A stretch of DNA of 64,000 nt from Chirona hameri (Eukaryota; Arthropoda; Thecostraca; Balanomorpha; Balanidae). The stretch spans positions 28,501 through 92,500 of the forward strand of contig JAXIVJ010001946.1 in assembly GCA_036785665.1 (NCBI GenBank), in the 5' to 3' direction. The notes under the pieces are model-generated. The model searched no databases. It saw only the letters and a program-made list of their open reading frames with translations, and was not told the DNA's origin. The first letter of the stretch is position 1. Each line of letters starts with the position of its first letter. Positions 11,378 through 24,200 of this stretch are shown piece by piece. The position numbers and the translations under genes are program-made.

Positions 11378-12259
11378 GATTATTGCCCGCTCGCTGGCAG
11401 CCAGCATCCATACGGCGGTGTTTGACGCCCGCGCAGGCCGGCGCGCGCGGTCAGCGGCGGCGCGTGCTTGGCAACGTGGCCAGACGCTGTTGTGGCAACG
11501 CGGCTCGTGGCTCGCGTCGGCGATCGATTCCGTGTGCGCAGCCGGCCGGCTCTCACCTGCTGGCGGCACTCTGACGCCGGCGGCGGCGGCCGGGCCCAGC
11601 TGTGTGCTGACGGCCGGGGGAGGTGCGCTGGTGGAGCTGCGGCGGAGCTGCGACGATAGAACTGACCGACGGAGCCGCACGACTGGTGCTGGCTCATTTG
11701 GTGGTCAGCGTTGCGTGGCTGCGGCGTGCCGTTACGTGGGTCCGCGTGACGCGGCGTGGGGCCGGCAGTCACGACCAGCCGGCCTGTCCTGCCGTCCATA
11801 TCACACGGCGCCCCGACATTTCCTCAAACGGTGGTCACGCCGCCGGCCGGCGGTCACTTCCGCGCGTTCCGAGTAACGCGGAACACTCTGAGAGTAGTAA
11901 CGGACAGACGTGCGACGCGAGAGGAGCCGGTTGCCTTCCTTCTCCCGTTGTGTGAGTATTCTGAGCACCGGCTCGATGTGTGTGTCTTTCCCTTTTCGGA
12001 GCTACTTCCCGTGGCTGCTCTGGGGTGTCCGTATCAGTTATCACACAGAGCAAGTAGGAGCTTTATCAGTACGGCTTCATTTCATCATCTGTGCCTCCCA
12101 GTCAGTTCGAGTTCGGGCCTACCGATTCATCGGGAGGGTCGCTGAGTGTTAATGTCGCGTTTGGACGGCGTGACCCTTGCTACAGTTGGGCAGAGTTAGA
12201 GTTCCACCTTTGCTGCGGTTCATTTGAGTTGCAAACTTGCGGTGCCACAGTTTGGCAGG
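11378..12259. promoter_or_regulatory. CpG-rich region, possible promoter
   Basis: The region has many CpG dinucleotides (GCCGGCGCGCGCGGTCAGCG and similar) against an AT-rich background. A CCAGTCAGTTCG initiator-like site is at about 12099. No gene was tied to it. ORFs here are Arg/Ala-rich and unconvincing. Confidence 0.25.
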
Positions 12260-12267
12260 GCTGACAT

Positions 12268-13317
12268 CACTGGCGGATCATCACTGGCATCACTGACATC
12301 ACTGGCGGATCCAGCCTCTCTCCGTCTGGGGGGATCTTTTTGTGGAAAAAGTACCCCCCCCCCATTTTTTTCTCCGCGGATGTGGGCCTTACTTTGGTAT
12401 TCGAGCTTAAGAAATTCACTTTTTTCGGAGAGGAAAAAAAATGAAAAAACGCGATATTCCGTAGCATATACACATATAAGTAATGTAACGTTTATCTCAT
12501 ACCAACTCGCAGGGGCGTCGCCGATTTTTTTTAGTGGAGAGTCTGCTGAAATGACGAAAAAATGTACCCCGTTTTGTTCTGCGTGTATTTAATTAAGCCT
12601 TTGCAGCATTTTTAATGCGGTTTTTCATATTACAGTAGGTACTTGTTATTTAGCGCCGCCAAGCAGCGCGCAATTTTTACGGGTTTGCCTGATAAAACCC
12701 GGAAATATAGGCGGTGGGCACTGTTACCAAAATAGAGGATAAGAAGGTAAAATGTTATTAATTAAATTCATTGTTACGATGAACCGAAGACGATGACGAT
12801 GACTTCGTTATAACGATGTCCACCGATGTGACGCCGCGAAGCGGCGTGGAATTTACATTTTAGGTCGTGGAAAACGAAATTTTCATATTGGAACCAGACC
12901 GTGATTGGAGCCAAGCCTCAGGAACCCCCTTTCCTGGTTGCACAGCTCGGTATGATGACAAATATTGAAATAAAGGTAGTTTTTAATATACCTATATCAG
13001 CCTTGGATAGTAAATCACGATGACCGGTGGCAGTCAGCGTTCAATAGTACATATGATAATAATAACTGTATACATATGTACCGAACTGCAACAAACAACT
13101 GGTAACAGTGCAAATGGTTTGAAAGCAGCAAGAAGCAGAACGACTTTTCCGCGCATAAATGGTCCATGTAGATCTGGAGGAATTTTACGATAAATTGGGA
13201 ACGCGCGGGGGGGGGGGGCATTCTTGTATTGAATGCTCCCTAGATTCCTGTGTGTGTGTGGGGGGGGGGGGGGGCATTTGCCCCTGATGCCCCCCCCCCC
13301 CCCTGGATCCGCCAGTG
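12268..13317. mobile_element. hAT-like nonautonomous element
   Basis: Left CACTGGCGGATC (12268) and CACTGGCGGATCCAG (12300); right CTGGATCCGCCAGTG ending at 13317. The exact 8-bp flank GCTGACAT occurs at 12260-12267 and 13318-13325. A one-base variant (ACTGACAT) precedes the second left copy, suggesting a 32-bp slip duplication of the left end. The interior has poly-C/poly-G runs just inside the ends and no transposase. Confidence 0.7.
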
Positions 13318-13325
13318 GCTGACAT

Positions 13326-13792
13326 CGCAGTTGGTTGGAGTTGGTACGCCGCAGGTGTACAGTGATGCTATGCGGCACCTGGGCAGACCGCTAATGTTGG
13401 GAGTACAGTACGACAACCGGCAACTGGCCCAAACAAAAGCGGCGAAGAAACAAATATCATGCATGCAAAAAGTTGTATTCTATCATTGTAAAAGGTAAAA
13501 CATAACTAAGGTAAAAACGTAAGATAAAACATAACTAAAACAAACATAACTCAAAGCTGGCTCGCGGGATTTGCTTGTCAACGAACGCGTTTCGTTTGGT
13601 TTCCATTCTCACCCCTGCTACTGGTTGCTGATGGTTCTGCTCACAACTGATTCGTTTTCCGCGTGACGTGTTCAGTTTTCTGTTACCTGTTCACCGTTTA
13701 AACGTCTGTTAGGTGTTATGGGCGCCACATGGCTACAGGAGTCACGACGCCCCTAAACCCCAACTCATCATCATCGGCTCGCGGGTGTTATT
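13326..13792. other. No recognised gene
   Basis: Repeats of AACATAACTAA lie near 13497-13550. A stretch at 13709-13770 (TGTTATGGGCGCCACATGGC, GACGCCCCTAAACCCCAA) resembles 32605-32660, so it belongs to another dispersed repeat. Confidence 0.45.
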
Positions 13793-14704
13793 TTGTCCAT
13801 TCATCAATGCTTCTTCCCTCGTATTTCCCCCATACATTCCAATGAGGCACTCATGTTCGCAGACGACGTGAAAATGTACAGGCGCATAGATTCGATTATA
13901 GACGTGCGGTATGTGCAAGCCCAGCTGGACAAACTGTGTTGTTGGTCTGAGAAGTGGGGCTTAAAGCTGAATCCAGCCAAATGTAAAGTGCTCACGCTGA
14001 CTCTCAGGCGCACTCCGGTTATCGGAACCTATATGATTGGTGGTGTAGCGCTGGAACGCGTCCAAGTGATGCGCGACCTAGGTATTATTCTGGATCAGAA
14101 ACCTACCTTTGGCGAACATGTCGACTATACAGTTCGTAGGGCAAACCGAGCTCTAGGATTGCTAATGCGCACTCGTCAAACAGGCAAGAACGGCCGTCCT
14201 TTGAAAGCAGCAAATCAACGTGCCCTCTTGTCAGCATATTTTGCAAACGTTCGCTCCGTCCTTGAGTATGGTAGTGTAGTGTGGAGTGGAGCAGCGCAGT
14301 CACATGTCCAAAGGATAGAGCGTGTGCAGGAGAAGTTTCTGGTTTGGCGGTGTGCTCGCTGCCGTGTGACAGGAGTGTCTTTTTCGTATCGAGATTTGGC
14401 TGTACATTTTAAAGTTAGCACCATGAGAGCTCGGTTCGAACACCACGACATAATGTTCATCAGAAACGTTCATCGCCACAGGATATGTTCATCATTCCTT
14501 ATCGACAAGTTCCGTCTAGCAGTGCCTGCCCGTCAGCTGAGAAATCAACGTTTGTTCGCAAGTTCGTTTGCGCGGGTAAACACTGTTAAAATGTGCGTCT
14601 TTAGTCGCGCTCCCAGCGCCTGTAATGCCTTTCTGGACGCGAATCGCGATGTGGATGTATGGGAGAGCAGTGCACCAGGGTTCAAGAAACGTGTGGCTGT
14701 ATAG
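13793..14704 (+). pseudogene. 5'-truncated non-LTR retrotransposon reverse transcriptase (C-terminal part)
   Basis: An open frame of 303 codons ends at TAG. Near residue 20 it has FADDVKMY, the catalytic YADD-type motif of reverse transcriptase. It then has WSEKWGLKLNPAKCKVL, GVALERVQVMRDLGIILD and the thumb-region LEYGSVVWS...RIERVQEKFL, typical of Jockey/CR1-like LINEs. The fingers part of the RT, the endonuclease and ORF1 are missing, so this is a dead 5'-truncated insertion even though the remaining frame is intact. A short 3' UTR ends at 14819-14838 in AAATAAAC repeats, a common LINE tail. The first residues before HSNEALMFADD are probably flanking DNA rather than LINE. Confidence 0.88.
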
Positions 14705-14840
14705 TGTATATGTTATGGAGAGATAGTTGTGTTGTGTGTCTGTAAATGTTCGTGAATGTGATGGTTTTAACTTTCCGACGTCACCTGTCAGTGGGCGCAG
14801 AACCCGTTGGTGATTATACAAATAAACAAATAAACAATGC
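14705..14840 (+). mobile_element. 3' UTR and tail of the truncated LINE
   Basis: The region from the RT stop to the ACAAATAAACAAATAAACAA tail is typical of a non-LTR element 3' end. No long poly-A and no clear target duplication was found. Confidence 0.6.
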
Positions 14841-16496
14841 TTGTCAGCTGATTGTAGGGCATGCAACAGCCTGTAAAAAAAATAAATGGCGCGTAAAGAA
14901 AGAAAAAAACTCAGCCATGTCAAAAATGCTCTTCAGTTATAGGCCACCACAGTTGACCGACCTTGAGTGTTGGCCGTCCGACCGGCCTCCTAGCCGAAAT
15001 ATCTCTTATCGGTCGCTGTTCCTTGGCTGCATAGGGTTTTATTTTTTACTCGAGATGGATAAAGGTAGAAGGTAAAGGTAAAGGCTTTTCTCTGAGTCTC
15101 CCCCACGCTAATTGCAGCGCGAATGACCTCTGAGTTCATACGGGTTAAACTTTGTTCTGTCCACTACCCGGTTGAAGCAAAAACTGGTTGATATTTTGCC
15201 TGTTTCTACAATGAATGGATCTGATCTTGGATCATTTCCTAGAGGTGGATGGAGACGAGTTTAAGGGTACACGGGCAGCCAGTGTTCGCTCGCGCCTGGC
15301 TACGGGCCTGTCTGTTCTTCAGTGGCACTGTTGACGGCGAACTGGTATGCAGGAACAGACGACACACAGCCCAGGAGTGTCTGGAGTGGTGGTGGACACG
15401 AGTGGTGGTGGTTCAAACCAACATACGCACCATACCTATCACACGGCATCTGCGGTACCCCGAAGCAGCTGCGGTACCCCGAAGCACCGAGCGACCGCTA
15501 CTTGTCAACACCAAACAGAACACATTTCAGAACAGTTGCTGGCTTGCGGTGGCTACCCCTCGGTCAGGTCGGCCATTTTCGCATTGAATGGTCCTGAGCA
15601 TCCGCAGCTCGATGGACGGAATTCAAAACGTTATAAACCGCTGCGCTGGTTCATTATCGTTCTTCCAATCGATCCCAGCAGCATGAATCCAATCGATCCC
15701 AGCAGCATGAACCTTCTGGTAACGCGTTTTGCTGACATGCAAGCAACGGACGTTAGTTGACATTTAAGGAAGATAGTCAATCTAGATTCTATAAATATAG
15801 AATGACAACATACAACGTAAGTTGGCACATTGCATCGGCAGTATATCGGTCAAAACGACGCGTCACGTCACGTCACCTAGATACGATTTTAGATGAGGCA
15901 ACCTCAGGTTGTGAAGCTCATGGTGCTTCACAACTAATGTGTTCTTTGGCTTTCAAAATGTTAAGGCTCTTACATCGTAGCTAGTGGTGGCATTGAAGAA
16001 CAGTGTTTACACGTCCAGTGAAATGCAATTGATCGGTTGTGTCAAACACTCAAATGACGATGTTTGGGCGAGCTATGCGGTTGCTAGCATGCCTGCCCGG
16101 CGGCCATGCATCCCCCGGAATGCGGCGTCGGCGGCCGGAACGGCTGCAGGAGTACAGCGACCGTGACTAGCTAGATCGTGTCCCACACCCGACAGGTGCA
16201 CATTTGCGACCAACCGAATCATTCAAAACGTCCAACGCAGATATATTGGGTCGAGTTAATCCAAATAACCGCATAGCCATACGACGGTTGTGGTTCGTGA
16301 AACGCTTGAAGTTCCTGTTCCGAAAAAAAAACTTTGAATGGACGGCTCCTTATAGGATATTTCCTTTGCTACTGATGCAGACTCACTTGCAAGCTTTCTT
16401 GATGCAATTCGGGCAATGCACTGGATAATGGCGTCGTGGCGTAGGCCATCGGTTGAACTAGAACGAAAATGACGAAAACGCACAGTCAACAAATTA
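14841..16496. other. No recognised gene
   Basis: Only short duplications were seen: CTGCGGTACCCCGAAGCA twice (15457-15490) and AATCGATCCCAGCAGCATGA twice (15667-15710). No convincing coding sequence. Confidence 0.5.
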
Positions 16497-16500
16497 TTAA

Positions 16501-17690
16501 CCCGCGCACTGCATTTGCGCAGGTTGATTTCCGCCCCCCCCCCCCTCAGGGTTTTCAAAGATAGCGAAAAATGGCGGCGCGCAGCGCCGCCGGGTTTTGG
16601 CACATCTGTTAGGACATCAATTGCGCACACTTTGAAAAAACATAACCTCGGGTCATCTCAGGTCAGGTCACCAGACCAGGTCAAGTGACCCCACCTCCAA
16701 AAATGTTTGCAGTTGTGCCAAAGCCAGAGTTTTTCACCGATCAGTTTGAAACATACAGGATGTCATGAGGGCATAAGTACTTACAATTCGTATATCTCGG
16801 AATTTTGATATCGGTAACTTAAGGTCAGGTCAATTTCGTAACCTCCCCATAATAAGTCAATGGGGAAATATACAAATGCTTCCTATTTCAAGGATATGCA
16901 TGATATTAGTCCAATTACTTCTGGATCATGTTATTATAGGATATGCTTGATGATCCAAGTGTAATTTTTGTTCAGTGACCCCTATTGGGTCATTTGAGGT
17001 CATGCGAGGTCACCATCACTTTGTTGTCAATAACTCCCGACATAATGAAGATAGAGAAGTAAAAAAGACATCAACGTGTTTGTCTCGTCGAGATACGTCT
17101 TCTCATATGCAACATGCCCTACTTGGGTCACCACTTGACCTTGACCTGAGGTCAAATTGTTAAGTTGACTTGACAAGGTCACCTTGTATATCATTTGAAG
17201 CGCCTTGACAAGATAAACACAATGGCGTGAGCAGTTTTCCGTTATCTTCATTAAGTAAAAAGTTAATAAAAAACGATTTAGCGAACAAAAACGGATTTTT
17301 CTTTCTTTTTGACCTCTGAAGCCTCAAATATTGACCTGAGATCAAATCTGAGGACACTTTAGCGATTTCAAATTTAACTGGCTGGCGTTTGATTGTTTCT
17401 GTTTGTTTCTAACTAGCATCGTTTCTGAGATATATGGGAATTTCTGGAGCGATGTCATAAAACAGGAAAAAACTGGAAAATTTGACCTTTGATGACTTCT
17501 GGTGACCTCAATTTTGACCTGACCTAAAAGAACACTTACTACTTTCGATAGAACATGTATCAAGCTATCAAATGCCTTCTTCCGCTTCTCGCTACGTAGC
17601 GTAGTTTTTTAGATCTCAGGGGGGGGGCGGAAATCACCCCCCCCCCCCCCTGCAGTTCGTGTTCGACGCAAAGCCCCTGCAGTGCGCGGG
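16501..17690. mobile_element. piggyBac-like nonautonomous element
   Basis: TTAA at 16497-16500 then CCCGCGCACTGCA; right end TGCAGTGCGCGGG then TTAA at 17691-17694. The 13-bp ends match exactly. The interior repeats AGGTCA/TGACCT (direct, inverted and variably spaced), has poly-C and poly-G runs near both ends, and a GGCGGCGCGCAGCGCCGCC hairpin. No ORF of note. Confidence 0.78.
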
Positions 17691-17694
17691 TTAA

Positions 17695-18116
17695 GTTTGG
17701 AGTAGAATACGTTATAACTGTTGTCTACACACACGAGTCATGTGCGATGGGGCGCTAGACAGGTACCGTCCCAGGTATCAACCCGAAACTAACACCACAA
17801 ATCATACTACTCCACGCAAGAGGGATTCTAACGGGAAACTGACGGCTTCCCGTGTAAAGCGGAAGGACTCACAATGGGTCAAACGCCGCCAAACCTTAGT
17901 CAGTCGTTGATGGCCAGAGCTACCATATTTTGTTTCTGGGTCACGGCAAACCCTCACTTTCTACTAAGGAAGATATCTTCAAATGACTGCTTCCTTCGTC
18001 CTCTAGTGATTTGTAGGGCTCTGCAAATCAGGCGGTGGTTATCGGAGGTGCCCTGAGGGACCCCGGTTGGGGGCTCAGCCCCTCATGATGCGGGAAGGCG
18101 ATAACTCCCACCCGAC
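17695..18116. other. No recognised gene
   Basis: Mixed DNA lies upstream of the candidate exon at 18117. The text from 18030 to 18116 is GC-richer and may be 5' untranslated. Confidence 0.4.
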
Positions 18117-18284
18117 ATGGAAACTCCATTATCTGAGCCAGCGGAGGCGCCCTCGGCCATGTTTCAGGGAGTCTTTGCCGAGCGCCGCGGTGAGCTGTGG
18201 GAGTTCTCAGAAGAGCTGCTGACCATTCGTCGGTCAGGAGGTGGTGTTCTTTGTCTCGCTCCACACGGGATGGGCGACACCTGA
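18117..18284 (+). CDS. Candidate short first exon running into the 76-bp array
   Basis: ATG at 18117 (GAC before, G after: a strong context) opens a 55-codon frame. Its first 40 codons, METPLSEPAEAPSAMFQGVF and AERRGELWEFSEELLTIRRS, look like ordinary protein, unlike the rest of the region. The frame then enters the first 76-bp unit and stops at TGA 18282. If real, it would be spliced at a donor such as GTGAGC (18190) or GTCAGG (18233). I do not recognise the family, and no downstream exon was found before the G-rich array. Confidence 0.3.
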   Translation: METPLSEPAEAPSAMFQGVFAERRGELWEFSEELLTIRRSGGGVLCLAPHGMGDT

Positions 18285-21200
18285 GGGATCAAAACATGCA
18301 GTCCGTCGGTCAGCAGGTGGTGTTCTTTGTCTCGCTCCACACGGGATGGGCGACACCTGAGGGATGAAAACATGCAGTCCGTCGGTCAGCAGGTGGTGTT
18401 CTTTGTCTCGCTCCATACGGGATGGGCGACACCTGAGGGATGAAAACATGCAGTCCGTCGGTCAGCAGGTGGTGTTCTTTGTCTCGCTCCACATGGGATG
18501 GGCGACACCTGAGGGATCAAAACATGCAGTCCGTCGGTCAGCAGGTGGTGTTCTTTGTCTCGCTCCACACGGGATGGGCGACACCTGAGGGATGAAAACA
18601 TGCAGTCCGTCGGTCAGCAGGTGGTGTTCTTTGTCTCGCTCCATACGGGATGGGCGACACCTGAGGGATGAAAACATGCAGTCCGTCGGTCAGCAGGTGG
18701 TGTTCTTTGTCTCGCTCCACATGGGATGGGCGACACCTGAGGGATCAAAACATGCAGTCCGTCGGTCAGCAGGTGGTGTTCTTTGTCTCGCTCCACACGG
18801 GATGGGCGACACCTGAGGGATCAAAACATGCAGTCCGTCGGTCAGCAGGTGGTGTTCTTTGTCTCGCTCCACACGGGATGGGCGACACCTGAGGGATCAA
18901 AACATGCAGTCCGTCGGTCAGCAGGTGGTGTTCTTTGTCTCGCTCCACACGGGATGGGCGACACCTGAGGGATCAAAACATGCAGTCCGTCGGTCAGCAG
19001 GTGGTGTTCTTTGTCTCGCTCCACACGGGATGGGCGACACCTGAGGGATGAAAACATGCAGTCCGTCGGTCAGCAGGTGGTGTTCTTTGTCTCGCTCCAC
19101 ACGGGATGGGCGACACCTGAGGGATCAAAACATGCAGTCCGTCGGTCAGCAGGTGGTGTTCTTTGTCTCGCTCCACACGGGATGGGCGACACCTGAGGGA
19201 TCAAAACATGCAGTCCGTCGGTCAGCAGGTGGTGTGCTTTGTCTCGCTCCACACGGGATGGGCGACACCTGAGGGATGAAAACATGCAGTCCGTCGGTCA
19301 GCAGGTGGTGTTCTTTGTCTCGCTCCACACGGGATGGGCGACACCTGAGAGATCAAAACATGCAGTCCGTCGGTCAGCAGGTGGTGTTCTTTGTCTCGCT
19401 CCACACGGGATGGGCGACACCTGAGGGATCAAAACATGCAGTCCGTCGGTCAGCAGGTGGTGTTCTTTGTCTCGCTCCACACGGGATGGGCGACACCTGA
19501 GGGATGAAAACATGCAGTCCGTCGGTCAGCAGGTGGTGTTCTTTGTCTCGCTCCATACGGGATGGGCGACACCTGAGGGATGAAAACATGCAGTCCGTCG
19601 GTCAGCAGGTGGTGTTCTTTGTCTCGCTCCACACGGGATGGGCGACACCTGAGGGATGAAAACATGCAGTCCGTCGGTCAGCAGGTGGTGTTCTTTGTCT
19701 CGCTCCATACGGGATGGGCGACACCTGAGGGATGAAAACATGCAGTCCGTCGGTCAGCAGGTGGTGTTCTTTGTCTCGCTCCACACGGGATGGGCGACAC
19801 CTGAGGGATCAAAACATGCAGTCCGTCGGTCAGCAGGTGGTGTTCTTTGTCTCGCTCCACACGGGATGGGCGACACCTGAGGGATGAAAACATGCAGTCC
19901 GTCGGTCAGCAGGTGGTGTTCTTTGTCTCGCTCCACACGGGATGGGCGACACCTGAGGGATGAAAACATGCAGTCCGTCGGTCAGCAGGTGGTGTTCTTT
20001 GTCTCGCTCCACACGGGATGGGCGACACCTGAGGGATGAAAACATGCAGTCCGTCGGTCAGCAGGTGGTGTTCTTTGTCTCGCTCCATACGGGATGGGCG
20101 ACACCTGAGGGATGAAAACATGCAGTCCGTCGGTCAGCAGGTGGTGTTCTTTGTCTCGCTCCACACGGGATGGGCGACACCTGAGGGATGAAAACATGCA
20201 GTCCGTCGGTCAGCAGGTGGTGTTCTTTGTCTCGCTCCACACGGGATGGGCGACACCTGAGAGATCAAAACATGCAGTCCGTCGGTCAGCAGGTGGTGTT
20301 CTTTGTCTTGCTCCACACGGGATGGGCGACACCTGAGGGATCAAAACATGCAGTCCGTCGGTCAGCAGGTGGTGTTCTTTGTCTCGCTCCACACGGGATG
20401 GGCGACACCTGAGGGATCAAAACATGCAGTCCGTCGGTCAGCAGGTGGTGTTCTTTGTCTCGCTCCACACGGGATGGGCGACACCTGAGGGATGAAAACA
20501 TGCAGTCCGTCGGTCAGCAGGTGGTGTTCTTTGTCTCGCTCCACACGGGATGGGCGACACCTGAGGGATGAAAACATGCAGTCCGTCGGTCAGCAGGTGG
20601 TGTTCTTTGTCTCGCTCCACACGGGATGGGCGACACCTGAGGGATGAAAACATGCAGTCCGTCGGTCAGCAGGTGGTGTTCTTTGTCTCGCTCCACACGG
20701 GATGGGCGACACCTGAGAGATCAAAACATGCAGTCCGTCGGTCAGCAGGTGGTGTTCTTTGTCTCGCTCCACACGGGATGGGCGACACCTGAGGGATGAA
20801 AACATGCAGTCCGTCGGTCAGCAGGTGGTGTTCTTTGTCTCGCTCCACACGGGATGGGCGACACCTGAGAGATCAAAACATGCAGTCCGTCGGTCAGCAG
20901 GTGGTGTTCTTTGTCTCGCTCCACACGGGATGGGCGACACCTGAGGGATGAAAACATGCAGTCCGTCGGTCAGCAGGTGGTGTTCTTTGTCTCGCTCCAC
21001 ATGGGATGGGCGACACCTGAGAGATCAAAACATGCAGTCCGTCGGTCAGCAGGTGGTGTTCTTTGTCTCGCTCCACACGGGATGGGCGACACCTGAGGGA
21101 TGAAAACATGCAGTCCGTCGGTCAGCAGGTGGTGTTCTTTGTCTCGCTCCACACGGGATGGGCGACACCTGAGGGATGAAAACATGCAGTCCGTCGGTCA

Positions 21201-24200
21201 GCAGGTGGTGTTCTTTGTCTCGCTCCACACGGGATGGGCGACACCTGAGGGATGAAAACATGCAGTCCGTCGGTCAGCAGGTGGTGTTCTTTGTCTCGCT
21301 CCACACGGGATGGGCGACACCTGAGGGATCAAAACATGCAGTCCGTCGGTCAGCAGGTGGTGTTCTTTGTCTCGCTCCACACGGGATGGGCGACACCTGA
21401 GGGATGAAAACATGCAGTCCGTCGGTCAGCAGGTGGTGTTCTTTGTCTCGCTCCACACGGGATGGGCGACACCTGAGGGATCAAAACATGCAGTCCGTCG
21501 GTCAGCAGGTGGTGTTCTTTGTCTCGCTCCACACGGGATGGGCGACACCTGAGGGATCAAAACATGCAGTCCGTCGGTCAGCAGGTGGTGTTCTTTGTCT
21601 CGCTCCACACGGGATGGGCGACACCTGAGGGATCAAAACATGCAGTCCGTCGGTCAGCAGGTGGTGTTCTTTGTCTCGCTCCACACGGGATGGGCGACAC
21701 CTGAGGGATCAAAACATGCAGTCCGTCGGTCAGCAGGTGGTGTTCTTTGTCTCGCTCCACACGGGATGGGCGACACCTGAGGGATGAAAACATGCAGTCC
21801 GTCGGTCAGCAGGTGGTGTTCTTTGTCTCGCTCCACACGGGATGGGCGACACCTGAGGGATCAAAACATGCAGTCCGTCGGTCAGCAGGTGGTGTTCTTT
21901 GTCTCGCTCCACACGGGATGGGCGACACCTGAGGGATGAAAACATGCAGTCCGTCGGTCAGCAGGTGGTGTTCTTTGTCTCGCTCCACACGGGATGGGCG
22001 ACACCTGAGGGATCAAAACATGCAGTCCGTCGGTCAGCAGGTGGTGTTCTTTGTCTCGCTCCACACGGGATGGGCGACACCTGAGGGATCAAAACATGCA
22101 GTCCGTCGGTCAGCAGGTGGTGTTCTTTGTCTCGCTCCACACGGGATGGGCGACACCTGAGGGATGAAAACATGCAGTCCGTCGGTCAGCAGGTGGTGTT
22201 CTTTGTCTCGCTCCACACGGGATGGGCGACACCTGAGGGATGAAAACATGCAGTCCGTCGGTCAGCAGGTGGTGTTCTTTGTCTCGCTCCACACGGGATG
22301 GGCGACACCTGAGGGATCAAAACATGCAGTCCGTCGGTCAGCAGGTGGTGTTCTTTGTCTCGCTCCATACGGGATGGGCGACACCTGAGGGATGAAAACA
22401 TGCAGTCCGTCGGTCAGCAGGTGGTGTTCTTTGTCTCGCTCCACACGGGATGGGCGACACCTGAGGGATCAAAACATGCAATCCGTCGGTCAGCAGGTGG
22501 TGTTCTTTGTCTCGCTCCACACGGGATGGGCGACACCTGAGGGATGAAAACATGCAGTCCGTCGGTCAGCAGGTGGTGTTCTTTGTCTCGCTCCACACGG
22601 GATGGGCGACACCTGAGGGATGAAAACATGCAGTCCGTCGGTCAGCAGGTGGTGTTCTTTGTCTCGCTCCACACGGGATGGGCGACACCTGAGGGATGAA
22701 AACATGCAGTCCGTCGGTCAGCAGGTGGTGTTCTTTGTCTCGCTCCACACGGGATGGGCGACACCTGAGGGATGAAAACATGCAGTCCGTCGGTCAGCAG
22801 GTGGTGTTCTTTGTCTCGCTCCACACGGGATGGGCGACACCTGAGGGATGAAAACATGCAGTCCGTCGGTCAGCAGGTGGTGTGCTTTGTCTCGCTCCAC
22901 ACGGGATGGGCGACACCTGAGGGATGAAAACATGCAGTCCGTCGGTCAGCAGGTGGTGTGCTTTGTCTCGCTCCACACGGGATGGGCGACACCTGAGGGA
23001 TGAAAACATGCAGTCCGTCGGTCAGCAGGTGGTGTTCTTTGTCTCGCTCCACACGGGATGGGCGACACCTGAGGGATCAAAACATGCAGTCCGTCGGTCA
23101 GCAGGTGGTGTTCTTTGTCTCGCTCCACACGGGATGGGCGACACCTGAGGGATGAAAACATGCAGTCCGTCGGTCAGCAGGTGGTGTTCTTTGTCTCGCT
23201 CCACACGGGATGGGCGACACCTGAGGGATGAAAACATGCAGTCCGTCGGTCAGCAGGTGGTGTTCTTTGTCTCGCTCCACACGGGATGGGCGACACCTGA
23301 GGGATCAAAACATGCAGTCCGTCGGTCAGCAGGTGGTGTTCTTTGTCTCGCTCCACACGGGATGGGCGACACCTGAGGGATCAAAACATGCAGTCCGTCG
23401 GTCAGCAGGTGGTGTTCTTTGTCTCGCTCCACACGGGATGGGCGACACCTGAGGGATGAAAACATGCAGTCCGTCGGTCAGCAGGTGGTGTTCTTTGTCT
23501 CGCTCCACACGGGATGGGCGACACCTGAGGGATGAAAACATGCAGTCCGTCGGTCAGCAGGTGGTGTTCTTTGTCTCGCTCCACACGGGATGGGCGACAC
23601 CTGAGGGATGAAAACATGCAGTCCGTCGGTCAACAGGTGGTGTTCTTTGTCTCGCTCCACACGGGATGGGCGACACCTGAGGGATGAAAACATGCAGTCC
23701 GTCGGTCAGCAGGTGGTGTTCTTTGTCTCGCTCCACACGGGATGGGCGACACCTGAGGGATCAAAACATGCAGTCCGTCGGTCAGCAGGTGGTGTTCTTT
23801 GTCTCGCTCCACACGGGATGGGCGACACCTGAGGGATGAAAACATGCAGTCCGTCGGTCAGCAGGTGGTGTTCTTTGTCTCGCTCCACACGGGATGGGCG
23901 ACACCTGAGGGATCAAAACATGCAGTCCGTCGGTCAGCAGGTGGTGTTCTTTGTCTCGCTCCACACGGGATGGGCGACACCTGAGGGATGAAAACATGCA
24001 GTCCGTCGGTCAGCAGGTGGTGTTCTTTGTCTCGCTCCACACGGGATGGGCGACACCTGAGGGATGAAAACATGCAGTCCGTCGGTCAGCAGGTGGTGTT
24101 CTTTGTCTCGCTCCACACGGGATGGGCGACACCTGAGGGATGAAAACATGCAGTCCGTCGGTCAGCAGGTGGTGTTCTTTGTCTCGCTCCACACGGGATG

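Noticed and set aside
10762..11876. Long ORFs of YHCVSLCITV repeats
   Set aside because: Translations of a 10-bp tandem repeat. All plus-strand frames are open because the unit lacks stops, and there is no sign of a real protein.
11383..12152. Overlapping Arg/Ala-rich ORFs in the CpG-rich region
   Set aside because: Open frames on both strands come from high GC content; no domain or conserved motif was recognised.
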